A program made the position numbers and the translations under genes. A DNA stretch of 64,000 bases from RUG11237 sp050874665 (GTDB lineage Bacteria > Bacillota > Clostridia > Lachnospirales > Lachnospiraceae): assembly GCA_050874665.1 (NCBI GenBank), contig JBNMLC010000009.1:41924-105923 (forward strand), in the 5' to 3' direction. Shown piece by piece: positions 42,683-52,166 of the stretch (positions are counted from its first letter, which is position 1; every line of letters begins with the position of its first letter). The notes beneath the pieces are model-generated. The model saw nothing but the letters and a program-made list of their open reading frames with translations, searched no databases and had not been told where the DNA came from.

Positions 42683-42713
42683 AAATGGCATGCTTTTGGG
42701 CATGCCATTTTTC
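42683..42713 (+). terminator. Intrinsic terminator closing the pilus operon
   Basis: AAATGGCATGC and GCATGCCATTT form a perfect 11-bp stem with a short T/G loop and TTTT following. It lies ten bases after the giant gene's stop. Confidence 0.9.
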
Positions 42714-42751
42714 TAGAATAAAATGAAACACTAAAAAGAAGGAGGATTTTC

Positions 42752-45700
42752 ATGAACGGGAAAATGAAAAAATTTATGGCTTTTATATTAAGCCTTGCGT
42801 TGGTATGTTCAAGCTTTTTAGAGTTTGTGGTACCGGCGAAAGCGGCACAATCAGGGTTTGCAACAGGTGCTGCAATAACATCAGATACGGCATTGGAATA
42901 TTGCTGGAACAATTCTACAGTACAACTATCTATTGTGGCTTTAATGGGAACGAATGTCACATGGAGTATAAAGAAAGCAGATGGAAGTGTCGCAGAAGGA
43001 ATTACGTTTGAAGAACTTTCAGATACAGAGGCAGACAATGGTGTTTCAAAGAATATTGCCGTGGCTATTGATGATACGGCAACAGGCAGTTATACAGTAA
43101 CGGCAGAAGCAGCAGGTGATGTGGCAAGAACATGTACATTAAATGTAGTTGATACGATGACAGAAATTGTTGGTCAGGTAGAAACGGATTTTGACAACCA
43201 GTTTACCAATACAGATTTTACAATAAAAATAGTTGTCGACAAAAGATATGCAGACAACCTTGTATGGAATAGTAGTGATGAAAAGGTTACAGTAGAGCCA
43301 TTGGATACTAAATCAGATGGTGCAACTTATCCTGGAAGTGTTATCAAATATGCTAAAATTATTATGGCAGATGAAAAGCCGGAGGGTGGAAAAGCTACTA
43401 TTACAGCAACTACAAATGGAAAAACAAAGGAGCGTCCTATTGTCGTAAAAAAAGCAGCAACAATGGTCAAAGATGTAAAAGTTACAGCTTGCGATAATGG
43501 TGAGGATATTAACGTCAAAACACATATGGATGATGATACCATTTATGTAGATATGAATGAAACTATTGTATTATCCGGTATTGTAGAGGGCACTGAGATA
43601 ACATATGATGAAGAAGAAAATACATATGTTATAGATGATGAGATTATTTTAAGTTGTACGGAGAATGATCAGAATTTTTCAAGAGCACTAGTAAGCCTTA
43701 CAAGAATTGATGATACCTCGTATAGTTTCGAGTATAAGATTACGGGACTTAAGGCTACAGAAGGAAAATATAAAGCTAATGTGTTGACAGAATCCGGGCA
43801 GGCTTCCAAATCTTACAATTTGATGGTTTTAGCACCGGTATCGCAGATTGGTATTTGTAAAGAAAACAACTATAGTATTTTTGAAAGAACAATAAAAAAT
43901 TATAATGTGCTTGAAAATGAAGATAATTATAAATACTTAGAAGCAAAAACCAAAATGGCGTCAATTGATGATTTGGAAAATAATAGTACAGAGATTGCTA
44001 ATACTGGAATTACGTTGACTGAAGGTTTTAAAGTTAAATTAAAGGCTATTTTTCGAGGAAAATTTGATGAAAAGAAAAAATATGTATGTGCCACAACCGA
44101 TGCAGTAGAGTGGACTTCAGCGGATAGAAATATTGTGGAGGTTAGTAGCGATGGCGAACTAAAAGCAGTTCGTTCAGGAACTACTTATATTACATGTTCA
44201 GCAAAAGAAACACCAACTTCATCAAGAGAAGAACTTAGTATTAAATATGCTGTTACAGTTGAAACTTTTAAACCAGCAACGAAGATTACGATTACCAAAG
44301 GAAGTGATACCAATGCTCAAGTGGTAAGCAAAGATGAAATTGCTATCAATCAGTCAAATGGAGAAAATAAGTATAACGCAATTCTTCAGACAGAAGATGG
44401 TAATAAAAGTAACGATGAATGGACTTGGGAATCTTCCGACGAAAAGGTATTTACAGTAGATCAAAGCGGTTATGTAACACCGGTGGCAAGTGGTACGGCA
44501 ACACTTACAGCAAGAGCAGTAAATTCAGGAATTTCAGCGAATGTAGAAATTAAAGTATTAGCGGCAGCAGAATCATTAACAATTGCAACAGATATGTCAG
44601 GTGCAGGTGTAGAAGGTCATATTTATACATTTCAGGCTAAGGCAAATGCAGGGGCTGATGAAAGCGAAGAATTAACATGGACTTCTGCAGATGATAAGGT
44701 AGTATTCTTAGATCCGAATGATTCGTCTAAGACAGAGTATAAGGAATATGTAGGACGTGAGTGTAAAGTTTTGGTAAAAGCAACGACAGGGATTGCAAAA
44801 GTAACCGTAAAAGGAAAATATTTATCCAGTGCGATTGCAACTCGTTCCTTTACTTGTGCAGAAGCAGTGGAGGCTGAGAGTGTTGCAGTTTACAGTGGAG
44901 AGCAGGATGTTTCTTCAACAACAATTTCAGTCAATAAAGGTCAAAATATTGTTTTGACAGCTAAGCTGTTAGGCAAGAATAAAATTCCTTCAAATGATGA
45001 TTTTCAGTGGAGTATTATTGGAGATGACGAGGAAAAAATTGTAAAAGTTAAATCTGGATTGTACAATGAGGGAACTCTTACTTTAGAACCGCAGACTAAG
45101 GGAAGAATATCAGTACAGTTGAGAGATTTACAGACAAACCGTCTTACCACAGTTGAAATTAATATTTTGATTCCGGCTACGGATTTAAAATTAAAAGAAA
45201 CAGATGAAAAAATGGTACTTGCTGTGGGTGATAGTTATGTTTTACAGACGCAGGTAATACCAGAAGATACATCGGATATAATAAAATTTGAGAGTTCAGC
45301 ACCAGATGTTATTAGTGTAGATGAAAATGGTAAGATAACCGGATTAAAGTATTCACAAGAAACAGTGACGATAACAGCAAGTATTAATGATAAGTTAAAA
45401 GCTACTATGCAGTTAAAAACAGCAATTCCGCTGGAAACTGTGTTAATAACAGATGGTGAAGGGCATAAACTGGAAAAAAATGCAATTGTTAGTATGATAA
45501 ATAAAAAAGATTTAGATATTATATTAGATTGCGGAGATTCTACAGAATTGTTTAATTGGACAACAACTAACGAAAAAGTTGCATCAGTCAGAGTATCAGA
45601 GGATACCTACATATGTACGGTTCATGCAAATAGTGTAGGAACTGTTAATCTTGTGGCAGAATCTACGGTGACAAAGCAAAAAATAACATTTAGAGTTAAT

Positions 45701-46687
45701 GTAGTAGAAACTGCTATGGATGTTAGTCGTGCTACAGTTTCTTTGGTGGGTCAGAATGCGATTGCCTTTAGCGGAAATGAAATAAAGCCAGAGGTTAAGG
45801 TAAAATACAATAATATTGAGCTCTTAAAAGATGTAGAATATACAGTTTCTTATGAGAATAATATAAGTATGGGAACTGGAAAAGTTATTATAACAGGTAT
45901 AGGTAACTATGCCGGAACAAGAACTGTTACTTTCAAAATTGTGGCAAGAGATATCAATAGTGCACAAGTAACCAAGATAAATGACGTTTCATATACAGGA
46001 GAAAAAGTTACTCCGGCAGTGACAATGACAGATTTAGGAAAGACCTTAGTAAAGGATACTGATTATACAGTAGCTTACACAAATAATGCCAATGCTGGTA
46101 CAGCAACAGTAACAATTAAGGGAAAAGGTAACTATAATGGAACAAAAACCATAACCTTTAACATTGTTCCACAGAATATATCTAAGGTAAAAGTTGCTAA
46201 AATTGCAAACCAGATTTACACAGGCAAGGCAATTGCACCTGTATTAAAAATAACAAACGGAACTGCAGGAATGGCTGTAAGCAGGGACTACACAGTTACC
46301 TATAGTGCGAACAAGAAGCCTGGTAAGGCAAAAGCAGTTATTACAGGTATAGGAAATTATACAGGTAAAAAGACAGTATATTTCTATATAGCACCTGTGA
46401 AACCGCAGTTGTCCACTGTTACTAGTACTTCTGCAAAAGCCATGAAGTTAAAATGGAAAAAAGACAAGACGGCAACCGGTTATGAAATCTATTATGCTAC
46501 AAAACAAAATTTTGCAAAGAGCAGCAGAAAGGTAGTAACGATTTCAAAGGCTAAAACAACAACAAAAACGATTAAAAAATTAAAGAGTAATAAAATATAT
46601 TATGTAAAGATGCGTTCTTATAAGAAAGTAGGTTCTAAAAAGATTTACAGTGACTGGAGCAATATAGTGAATGTAACAGTGAAATAA
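42752..46687 (+). CDS. large secreted protein with Ig-like domains and C-terminal Fn3-like domain
   Basis: A 1311-residue protein with a classical signal peptide (MKKFMAFILSLALVCSS, cleaved near AKAA). Most of the chain is a row of about eight Ig-like/Big_2-type units recognisable by WTSADRNIVEVSSDGELKAV, WESSDEKVFTVDQSGYVTPV, FESSAPDVISVDENGKITGL and similar. Near the C-terminus three 75-residue repeats occur (ending GTGKVIITGIGNYAGTRTVT, GTATVTIKGKGNYNGTKTIT, GKAKAVITGIGNYTGKKTVY), then an Fn3-like module (KLKWKKDKTATGYEIYYATK). There is no sortase motif or membrane anchor, so attachment is unexplained. AAGGAGG precedes the ATG. Likely a surface or matrix protein. Confidence 0.85.
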   Translation: MNGKMKKFMAFILSLALVCSSFLEFVVPAKAAQSGFATGAAITSDTALEYCWNNSTVQLSIVALMGTNVTWSIKKADGSVAEGITFEELSDTEADNGVSKNIAVAIDDTATGSYTVTAEAAGDVARTCTLNVVDTMTEIVGQVETDFDNQFTNTDFTIKIVVDKRYADNLVWNSSDEKVTVEPLDTKSDGATYPGSVIKYAKIIMADEKPEGGKATITATTNGKTKERPIVVKKAATMVKDVKVTACDNGEDINVKTHMDDDTIYVDMNETIVLSGIVEGTEITYDEEENTYVIDDEIILSCTENDQNFSRALVSLTRIDDTSYSFEYKITGLKATEGKYKANVLTESGQASKSYNLMVLAPVSQIGICKENNYSIFERTIKNYNVLENEDNYKYLEAKTKMASIDDLENNSTEIANTGITLTEGFKVKLKAIFRGKFDEKKKYVCATTDAVEWTSADRNIVEVSSDGELKAVRSGTTYITCSAKETPTSSREELSIKYAVTVETFKPATKITITKGSDTNAQVVSKDEIAINQSNGENKYNAILQTEDGNKSNDEWTWESSDEKVFTVDQSGYVTPVASGTATLTARAVNSGISANVEIKVLAAAESLTIATDMSGAGVEGHIYTFQAKANAGADESEELTWTSADDKVVFLDPNDSSKTEYKEYVGRECKVLVKATTGIAKVTVKGKYLSSAIATRSFTCAEAVEAESVAVYSGEQDVSSTTISVNKGQNIVLTAKLLGKNKIPSNDDFQWSIIGDDEEKIVKVKSGLYNEGTLTLEPQTKGRISVQLRDLQTNRLTTVEINILIPATDLKLKETDEKMVLAVGDSYVLQTQVIPEDTSDIIKFESSAPDVISVDENGKITGLKYSQETVTITASINDKLKATMQLKTAIPLETVLITDGEGHKLEKNAIVSMINKKDLDIILDCGDSTELFNWTTTNEKVASVRVSEDTYICTVHANSVGTVNLVAESTVTKQKITFRVNVVETAMDVSRATVSLVGQNAIAFSGNEIKPEVKVKYNNIELLKDVEYTVSYENNISMGTGKVIITGIGNYAGTRTVTFKIVARDINSAQVTKINDVSYTGEKVTPAVTMTDLGKTLVKDTDYTVAYTNNANAGTATVTIKGKGNYNGTKTITFNIVPQNISKVKVAKIANQIYTGKAIAPVLKITNGTAGMAVSRDYTVTYSANKKPGKAKAVITGIGNYTGKKTVYFYIAPVKPQLSTVTSTSAKAMKLKWKKDKTATGYEIYYATKQNFAKSSRKVVTISKAKTTTKTIKKLKSNKIYYVKMRSYKKVGSKKIYSDWSNIVNVTVK

Positions 46688-46703
46688 TCTGTCAGAAATT
46701 ACC

Positions 46704-46733
46704 TGATTATGCTTTCGGAATTTGCACATACTA
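46704..46733 (+). promoter_or_regulatory. Forespore (sigma-G/sigma-F type) promoter of the spore protein gene
   Basis: TGATTA (46704-46709) and CATACTA (46727-46733) are 17 bases apart. The known Bacillus sigma-G consensus is close to TGAATA-N17/18-CATACTA, so the -10 is perfect and the -35 differs at one base. The gene product is a forespore protein, which agrees. Confidence 0.75.
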
Positions 46734-46807
46734 GAAATGTAACAAACAACAACAAACAGTTATCAGCGGGAGCGCAGTCCTGCGATAGCAGAATGGAGGA
46801 GTTTATT

Positions 46808-47014
46808 ATGTCTAGAAGTAACAGAGTTGAAGTTCCGGAAGCAAAGGGCGCATTGGATAAGTTTAAGTATGAGGTTGCTAACGAATTAGGTGTTCCACTT
46901 ACCGACGGGTATAACGGAAACTTAACTTCTAAGCAGAATGGTTCTGTCGGTGGCTATATGGTCAAGAAAATGATTGAGGCTCAGGAACGTCAGATGGCGG
47001 GAGAAGAGCAGTAG
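46808..47014 (+). CDS. alpha/beta-type small acid-soluble spore protein (SASP)
   Basis: A 68-residue protein starting at ATG 46808, with GGAGG ten bases before. ALDKFKYEVANELGVPL followed by GYNGNLTSKQNGSVGGYMVK is the family signature; the GPR protease site is in the KYEVANELG stretch. These proteins coat and protect DNA in the dormant spore and are degraded at germination. The gene stands alone between terminators, with a forespore promoter. It shows that the organism belongs to a sporulating lineage. Confidence 0.95.
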   Translation: MSRSNRVEVPEAKGALDKFKYEVANELGVPLTDGYNGNLTSKQNGSVGGYMVKKMIEAQERQMAGEEQ

Positions 47015-47056
47015 CTGGCAGGGTAGTTACAAAATAACATCAAGATAAGGGAATAA

Positions 47057-47097
47057 AAAGCTTTCTGAGCAGAATTACAGCCAGAAAGCTTTTTTTC
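47057..47097 (+). terminator. Intrinsic terminator after the SASP gene
   Basis: AAAGCTTTCTG and CAGAAAGCTTT form an 11-bp perfect stem with a 14-base loop, followed by seven T. Confidence 0.88.
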
Positions 47098-47172
47098 TGT
47101 TACTTTTTTCTAGTTTATTTCCCAAATAACATAGTTTAGCAAAGAATTGTTGAAGAAAAGGAAAAACAGGTG

Positions 47173-47406
47173 TTACACTAATTTCTGGGATTTTATTACA
47201 CATATAGATAAGGGAGTCAAAATACCCCCTAATCGGTGATTACACGGATTGCTTGGTGCGTTGCACTCCCACAATCCTCCCAATATTCGCATATCGTGAG
47301 GCTTACGCTCCACTTTTATGCTTATATCTGGGCGTGTCATAAGGTCATGCTTCCACTCTTGCGCAAGCAAAGGTGAAAGCAAGATCTTTTGACACTGTAA
47401 GCACAT
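47173..47406. other. GC-richer non-coding block inside a 424-bp gap
   Basis: Between the SASP terminator and the next gene there is no credible gene. Bases about 47215-47370 are clearly richer in C and G than both flanks. An open frame on the - strand spans 47406-47173 (with DISIKVERKPHDMRILGGLW), but it has no ribosome site. The block looks imported, perhaps a remnant of a mobile element; I cannot name the source. TTGACA (47390-47395) may serve a promoter for the downstream gene, without a good -10. Confidence 0.4.
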
Positions 47407-47438
47407 GTATTAACAAAAAGAAAAGGAGAAATGACATT

Positions 47439-50400
47439 ATGAAAAAAGTAAAAAAGGTTTTTGCATTTTTCTTAGTTGCTGCTATGATAATGGGTTTATT
47501 TTCTGGCACAGGAATAGAAACTAAAGCAGAAACCAACAAAACCGTGACAGTATATTATAGTACTTCTTGGGAACAGGCTTATATTCATTATAAGACCGAG
47601 AATGGTTCATGGACTACGGTTCCAGGGAAAAAAATGGAAAAGAGTTCGGAACAAAACGGATATCAGTGGAAAGCTGTTATTAGTTTAGGAAATAATAGTA
47701 ATACACAAGTGTGCTTTAACAATGGAAGTGGAAATTGGGATAGTTGTAATGGCGCTAACTATACGGTGCATGCAGGTTCCTATGGTGTAAAAGATGGAAA
47801 AGTAAATTTAGTTGAGTCAAACGTAACAATCACACCAATAGCAACGACAAATCCGACGCAAGTCCCAACAGTTGCAGTGACGGAAACACCTACAACAACA
47901 CCAACTGCCAACAAAGAGGTAGTTATCTATTATAATAATTCTTATTCAGATGCATATATGCATTATAAAACAGGAAACGGAGCATGGACTACAGTACCGG
48001 GTGTGAAAATGGAGCAGGCCACGGACATGCCGGGGTATCGATGGAAATATAAAGTAAGTCTGGGTGAGGCTGTAAATACGACGGTATGCTTTAACAACGG
48101 AAGTGGAAGCTGGGACAGCAGAAACGGCAAAAACTATACAATGGAAGCGGGTGTCTGGGGAATTAAAAATCAACAGCTTACAAAGTTAAGCACCGGAGTA
48201 TTTCCAACAGAAACACTGACAGTGGCGCCGACAGCAACATCGACAGTAGCGCCGACAGCAACATCGACAGTGGCGCCGACAGCAACACCGACAGTGGCGC
48301 CGACAGCAACATCGACAGTGGCGCCGACAGAAACACCGATAGCGACACCGACAATGACACCAACAGGTGACAAAACGGCAACTGTTTTCTATTACAATAG
48401 TGATTTTAAGAATGCTTATATTCATTACATGGGTGTAAATGGAGAATGGACAACCGCTCCCGGAGTGCGTATGGAAGCAAGCAGCGAGCAGAAGGGGTAT
48501 AGCTGGAAATATGTAATACCTTTAGGCACAAATACATCAACAAAGGTATGCTTTAATAATGGAAACGGAACATGGGATAGTAAAAATGGTTCAAATTATA
48601 CAGTAGAAGCAGGTGTTTGGGGAATTAAAAATCAACAAAGTGCAAAGTTAACTTCAGAGGTGACAGTTACACCAATGTTAACAATAACACCAGGCGTGAC
48701 GCTGACACCAATACCTACAGACAAAAAAACAATAACAGTATATTATGATAATCAGAGCTTTGGCAATGCCTATATTCATTATAAAGTTGCGAACGGAAAC
48801 TGGACAACTGTTCCGGGAGTCTGCATGGAAGCGAATGATGAAAAATCAGGCTACCATTGGAAATATGTAATAACTTTGGAAAATAATACTTCGGCAACCG
48901 TATGTTTCAATAACGGAAATGGAACATGGGATAGTAAAAACGGTGCCAATTATATGCTGGAAGCAGGTGTTTGGGGAATTAAGAATCAGCAAATTACAAA
49001 GCTGATTTCGGAGGTAACACCAGTAGCAACAGTAACACCAGTGGCAACAGTAACACCGGCAGCGACAGTAACACCGGCACCGGAGTTGGAAAAATTTACT
49101 TTGACAAAAAATAATAGAAACATGGTTGGGATTTCTTATTCAGGTGATGTTGTGATTCCGTCTACCTTTGAATATGAAGGAAAAAATTATATTATCACTG
49201 AGATTGGCGCAGAAGCCTTCTGGAACTTGAATAATATGACAAGTATTGAACTTCCGGAAAGTGTGGTTTCAATTGGAAATTATGCATTTGAAGATTGTAA
49301 AAATTTAGAAAGTGCAAAACTTTCAAATAATATCACATCAATCGGACAGTATGCCTTTATGAATTGTGAAAAATTGACAACGGTAAATATTCCGGAACGT
49401 ATTTTAAAACTTTCTCAAGGTATTTTTTACAATTGTTCCAGTATAAAAAATATACAGTTACCTGAAAAAATCTATATCATTGAAAAAAAGGCATTTTGGA
49501 GCTGTAAAAGTCTGGAAAGTATTACAATTCCAAATGGCGTTACTAGAATATCACAGCATTGTTTTGAATGGTGCGAAAGCTTGGAAAATGTAGAAATTCC
49601 GTCTACTGTTACGACAATTGAATTTGAAGCATTTAAGGATTGTATCAGTTTAAAGCATATTGAATTACCATCAAACTTAAAATCAATAGAAGCGGAAGGT
49701 TTTCAGGGATGTACTAACTTAGAAAGTATTACAATTCCAAATGGTGTGAAACGAATTACAAGAGACTCATTTTCAAAATGCACTAATTTAAAGAAGGTAG
49801 CAATACCAACTAGTGTTACAAGTATTGGAGCTAGAGCATTTGAATCCTGTAGCAATTTGAATCAAATCACAATTCCGGAATCAGTTACTAGTATTGAAAG
49901 TGAAGCGTTTGCAAAATGTTCAAATCTGGTAGAAATTCAGATTCCGGAAAACAACACAAGTATTGCAGAAGGAACATTTAAGGGATGTGAGAAACTGGAA
50001 AGTGTTCGTATTCCTAAAACAGTGGTAAGTATGGAAGCAAGTGCATTCTCAGGCTGTAAGAGTTTGCAGGCTTTGGATATTCCAACGGGCGTTACAACGA
50101 TTGGAGCAGGTGCTTTTTCATACTGCACAAGCTTAGAAAAGATGGATCTTCCTGAAAATATTTCTGCTTTAGAGGATGAATTATTTTTAGGATGTACCAA
50201 ATTAGCTCATATGAATATTCCAGACAGCGTTGTTAGCATAGGAAAATCCACATTCTCTGGCTGTACAAGTCTAGAGAAGATAAAACTTCCTAATAGTATT
50301 ACAACTCTTCCAGACAGTATATTTGCTTCTTGTGTTAGTCTGGCAGATATTGTAATTCCGGATAGTGTTACAAGCATTGAAAGTGGAGCATTTGCAAAAT

Positions 50401-50927
50401 GTTCTAGTCTGAAACAGATTACGATTCCTAAAAAAGTGTCAGAGATTGGCAGTACTGCTTTTTATGAGTGTACAAGCTTAGAGAGTATTAAAATACCGTA
50501 TGGTGTAAAAGCAATTGGAAATAGTACATTTAGCTATTGCAGCAGCTTAAAAAGTGTAACATTACCGAATACTGTAAAGGCCATTTATCAGGATGCTTTT
50601 AGATATTGTAGCAGTTTGGAATACATAACAATACCTGACAGCGTTGAATTACTGGATAGTTTTGCATTTGCTGAATGCAGCAGTCTAAAGAGTATTGAAA
50701 TACCGGATAGTGTAGTAAAGATAAGACGCTGGGCGTTTATAAAATGTCAAAATCTAACTTATGTAAAAATGTCAGATAATATAGAAGCAATAGGACAAGA
50801 AATATTTAGAGACTGTGATAAGCTGCAAAGCATTTTGTGGAAAGAAAAATATTATAATAAATCAGAATTTAATGAAGCAGTCAAAGAAAGTGGCAGTGTT
50901 GACGTAGATTTGCCACAGTATGAATAG
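47439..50927 (+). CDS. secreted protein with four CBM25-like starch-binding modules and about 20 BspA-type leucine-rich repeats
   Basis: A 1162-residue protein starting at ATG 47439 (GGAG ten bases before), with a signal peptide ending near TKAE. Four modules of about 87 residues (starts near 36, 161, 314, 431) share VTVYY, AYIHYK, W-TTVPG-KME, CFNNGSG-WDS and NYT; this is the CBM25 pattern for starch or glycogen binding. Thr/Pro linkers separate them. From about 585 to 1140 follow 23-residue LRR_5 units (IPDSVTSIESGAFAKCSSLK). There is no catalytic domain and no LPxTG. It likely binds alpha-glucan and another partner, as an adhesin. CBM family is by pattern recognition. Confidence 0.88.
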   Translation: MKKVKKVFAFFLVAAMIMGLFSGTGIETKAETNKTVTVYYSTSWEQAYIHYKTENGSWTTVPGKKMEKSSEQNGYQWKAVISLGNNSNTQVCFNNGSGNWDSCNGANYTVHAGSYGVKDGKVNLVESNVTITPIATTNPTQVPTVAVTETPTTTPTANKEVVIYYNNSYSDAYMHYKTGNGAWTTVPGVKMEQATDMPGYRWKYKVSLGEAVNTTVCFNNGSGSWDSRNGKNYTMEAGVWGIKNQQLTKLSTGVFPTETLTVAPTATSTVAPTATSTVAPTATPTVAPTATSTVAPTETPIATPTMTPTGDKTATVFYYNSDFKNAYIHYMGVNGEWTTAPGVRMEASSEQKGYSWKYVIPLGTNTSTKVCFNNGNGTWDSKNGSNYTVEAGVWGIKNQQSAKLTSEVTVTPMLTITPGVTLTPIPTDKKTITVYYDNQSFGNAYIHYKVANGNWTTVPGVCMEANDEKSGYHWKYVITLENNTSATVCFNNGNGTWDSKNGANYMLEAGVWGIKNQQITKLISEVTPVATVTPVATVTPAATVTPAPELEKFTLTKNNRNMVGISYSGDVVIPSTFEYEGKNYIITEIGAEAFWNLNNMTSIELPESVVSIGNYAFEDCKNLESAKLSNNITSIGQYAFMNCEKLTTVNIPERILKLSQGIFYNCSSIKNIQLPEKIYIIEKKAFWSCKSLESITIPNGVTRISQHCFEWCESLENVEIPSTVTTIEFEAFKDCISLKHIELPSNLKSIEAEGFQGCTNLESITIPNGVKRITRDSFSKCTNLKKVAIPTSVTSIGARAFESCSNLNQITIPESVTSIESEAFAKCSNLVEIQIPENNTSIAEGTFKGCEKLESVRIPKTVVSMEASAFSGCKSLQALDIPTGVTTIGAGAFSYCTSLEKMDLPENISALEDELFLGCTKLAHMNIPDSVVSIGKSTFSGCTSLEKIKLPNSITTLPDSIFASCVSLADIVIPDSVTSIESGAFAKCSSLKQITIPKKVSEIGSTAFYECTSLESIKIPYGVKAIGNSTFSYCSSLKSVTLPNTVKAIYQDAFRYCSSLEYITIPDSVELLDSFAFAECSSLKSIEIPDSVVKIRRWAFIKCQNLTYVKMSDNIEAIGQEIFRDCDKLQSILWKEKYYNKSEFNEAVKESGSVDVDLPQYE
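48218..48361 (+). repeat. 24-bp tandem repeat, five units plus a degenerate sixth
   Basis: Units begin at 48218, 48242, 48266, 48290 and 48314 and differ by one to three bases; each encodes TVAPTATS-like residues. The unit at 48338 is degenerate. It forms the linker between the second and third CBM-like modules. Such in-frame repeats can change copy number by slippage. Confidence 0.92.
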
Positions 50928-50949
50928 TAAATGATATAATAATGTTCAA

Positions 50950-50990
50950 AACAAGCCGAAATATGGAAAACATATTTCGGCTTGTTTTTC
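50950..50990. terminator. Bidirectional terminator between the LRR gene and aroC
   Basis: ACAAGCCGAAATATG and CATATTTCGGCTTGT form a perfect 15-bp stem with a 5-base loop. T runs lie on the + side (TTTTTC) and A-rich bases on the other, so it can end both convergent transcripts. Confidence 0.9.
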
Positions 50991-51019
50991 GATAACAAAA
51001 GTAGGAATCTGTAGCAGTT

Positions 51020-52117
51020 CTAACGGAAAAACTTTTCAATATCGTCCATCTTTGATGTCATACTTTCAAAAAGCATATCAAGAATGCAAAGGGCAGTCAT
51101 GGATTCAACCACCACTACAGCACGAGGTACAATAATAGGATCATGGCGTCCTTTAATACTGATTTCAATAGTTTCGCCCTGCTTATTTACTGTCTGCTGG
51201 GTATGGGCGATAGAAGGAGTCGGCTTGAAAGCAGCACGCAAAATGATATCGGTGCCGTCACTGATGCCGCCTAAAATACCACCGGAGTGGTTGGTCAGCT
51301 TTTGAATAGAACTGCCTACGGCATTGTAGTTATCGTTGTTGGTAAGTCCGGTTGCCGTTGCTACATCAAAACCATCACCGATTTCAAATCCCTTTACAGC
51401 ACCGATAGAGAAGATGGCTTTTGCCAGATTTGCACTTAGCTTTTCAAAAGCAGGTTCGCCGACACCTGCAGGCATATGCTTTACAATACACTCCACAATG
51501 CCGCCGGAAGAATTATTCTCATTGATACATTCGGCTAAATAGTCGGAAGCTTGTGCGGCAGCTTCTGCATCCGGCATATATAGTTTATTATTTTGTATCT
51601 CAGTACGATTGAAATTAGATTCGCTGCAGCGAACCGGACCAATTGCTTTCGTATAAGCAAATAAATCGATACCCAGTTGATTTAAAATCTTAATGGCGAT
51701 AGCACCGGCAGCCACACGACCAATGGTTTCACGCCCGGAGGAACGTCCGCCGCCACGGTAATCGCGAAAACCGTATTTTAAGTCATAGGTAAGATCCGCA
51801 TGTCCCGGACGGTAATAATTGGCAATTTCACTGTAATCCTGAGAACGCTGAGTTTCGTTAAAAACAATCATTGAAATGGGGGTTCCGGTTGTTTTTCCCT
51901 CAAAGACACCGGATAGAATCTGAACGGAATCTGACTCATTTCTCTGCGTGGTAAATTTAGATTGACCTGGTTTACGACGGTCTAAAAATTTCTGAATATC
52001 TTCTTCACAAAGGGAAAGACCTGCCGGACAGCCATCTACCACGACTCCAATCCCTTTGCCGTGGGATTCTCCCCAAGTAGCAATGCTAAAATGTTTTCCA
52101 TATATTGAACCTGACAT
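51020..52117 (-). CDS. aroC: chorismate synthase
   Basis: A 365-residue enzyme, the only - strand gene. The signatures are GESHGKGIGVVVDGCPAGL near the start, RPGHADLTYDLKYGFRDYRG with GGRSSGRET (about 110-135), and the late RHDPIIVPRAVVVVE. It converts 5-enolpyruvylshikimate-3-phosphate to chorismate with reduced FMN. AAGGAGG stands before the ATG on the - strand. It is convergent to the LRR gene and divergent from the membrane protein at 52265, sharing a promoter region. The start is MSGSIYGKHFSIATWGESHG, so the N-terminus is complete. Confidence 0.96.
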   Translation of the reverse strand: MSGSIYGKHFSIATWGESHGKGIGVVVDGCPAGLSLCEEDIQKFLDRRKPGQSKFTTQRNESDSVQILSGVFEGKTTGTPISMIVFNETQRSQDYSEIANYYRPGHADLTYDLKYGFRDYRGGGRSSGRETIGRVAAGAIAIKILNQLGIDLFAYTKAIGPVRCSESNFNRTEIQNNKLYMPDAEAAAQASDYLAECINENNSSGGIVECIVKHMPAGVGEPAFEKLSANLAKAIFSIGAVKGFEIGDGFDVATATGLTNNDNYNAVGSSIQKLTNHSGGILGGISDGTDIILRAAFKPTPSIAHTQQTVNKQGETIEISIKGRHDPIIVPRAVVVVESMTALCILDMLFESMTSKMDDIEKFFR

Positions 52118-52166
52118 AATGCCTCCTTAAAATAAATCATTTTTATTGTCTAAACATACTAAAATA

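Noticed and set aside
47173..47406. 77-residue - strand gene
   Set aside because: The sequence before its ATG is pyrimidine-rich and offers no ribosome site; kept only as an unexplained block.
48170..48425. Three overlapping - strand ORFs of 67 to 79 residues opposite the Thr/Pro linker
   Set aside because: They are low-complexity mirror frames of the 24-bp tandem repeat, with no start signals; not a CRISPR array either, since units are contiguous without spacers.
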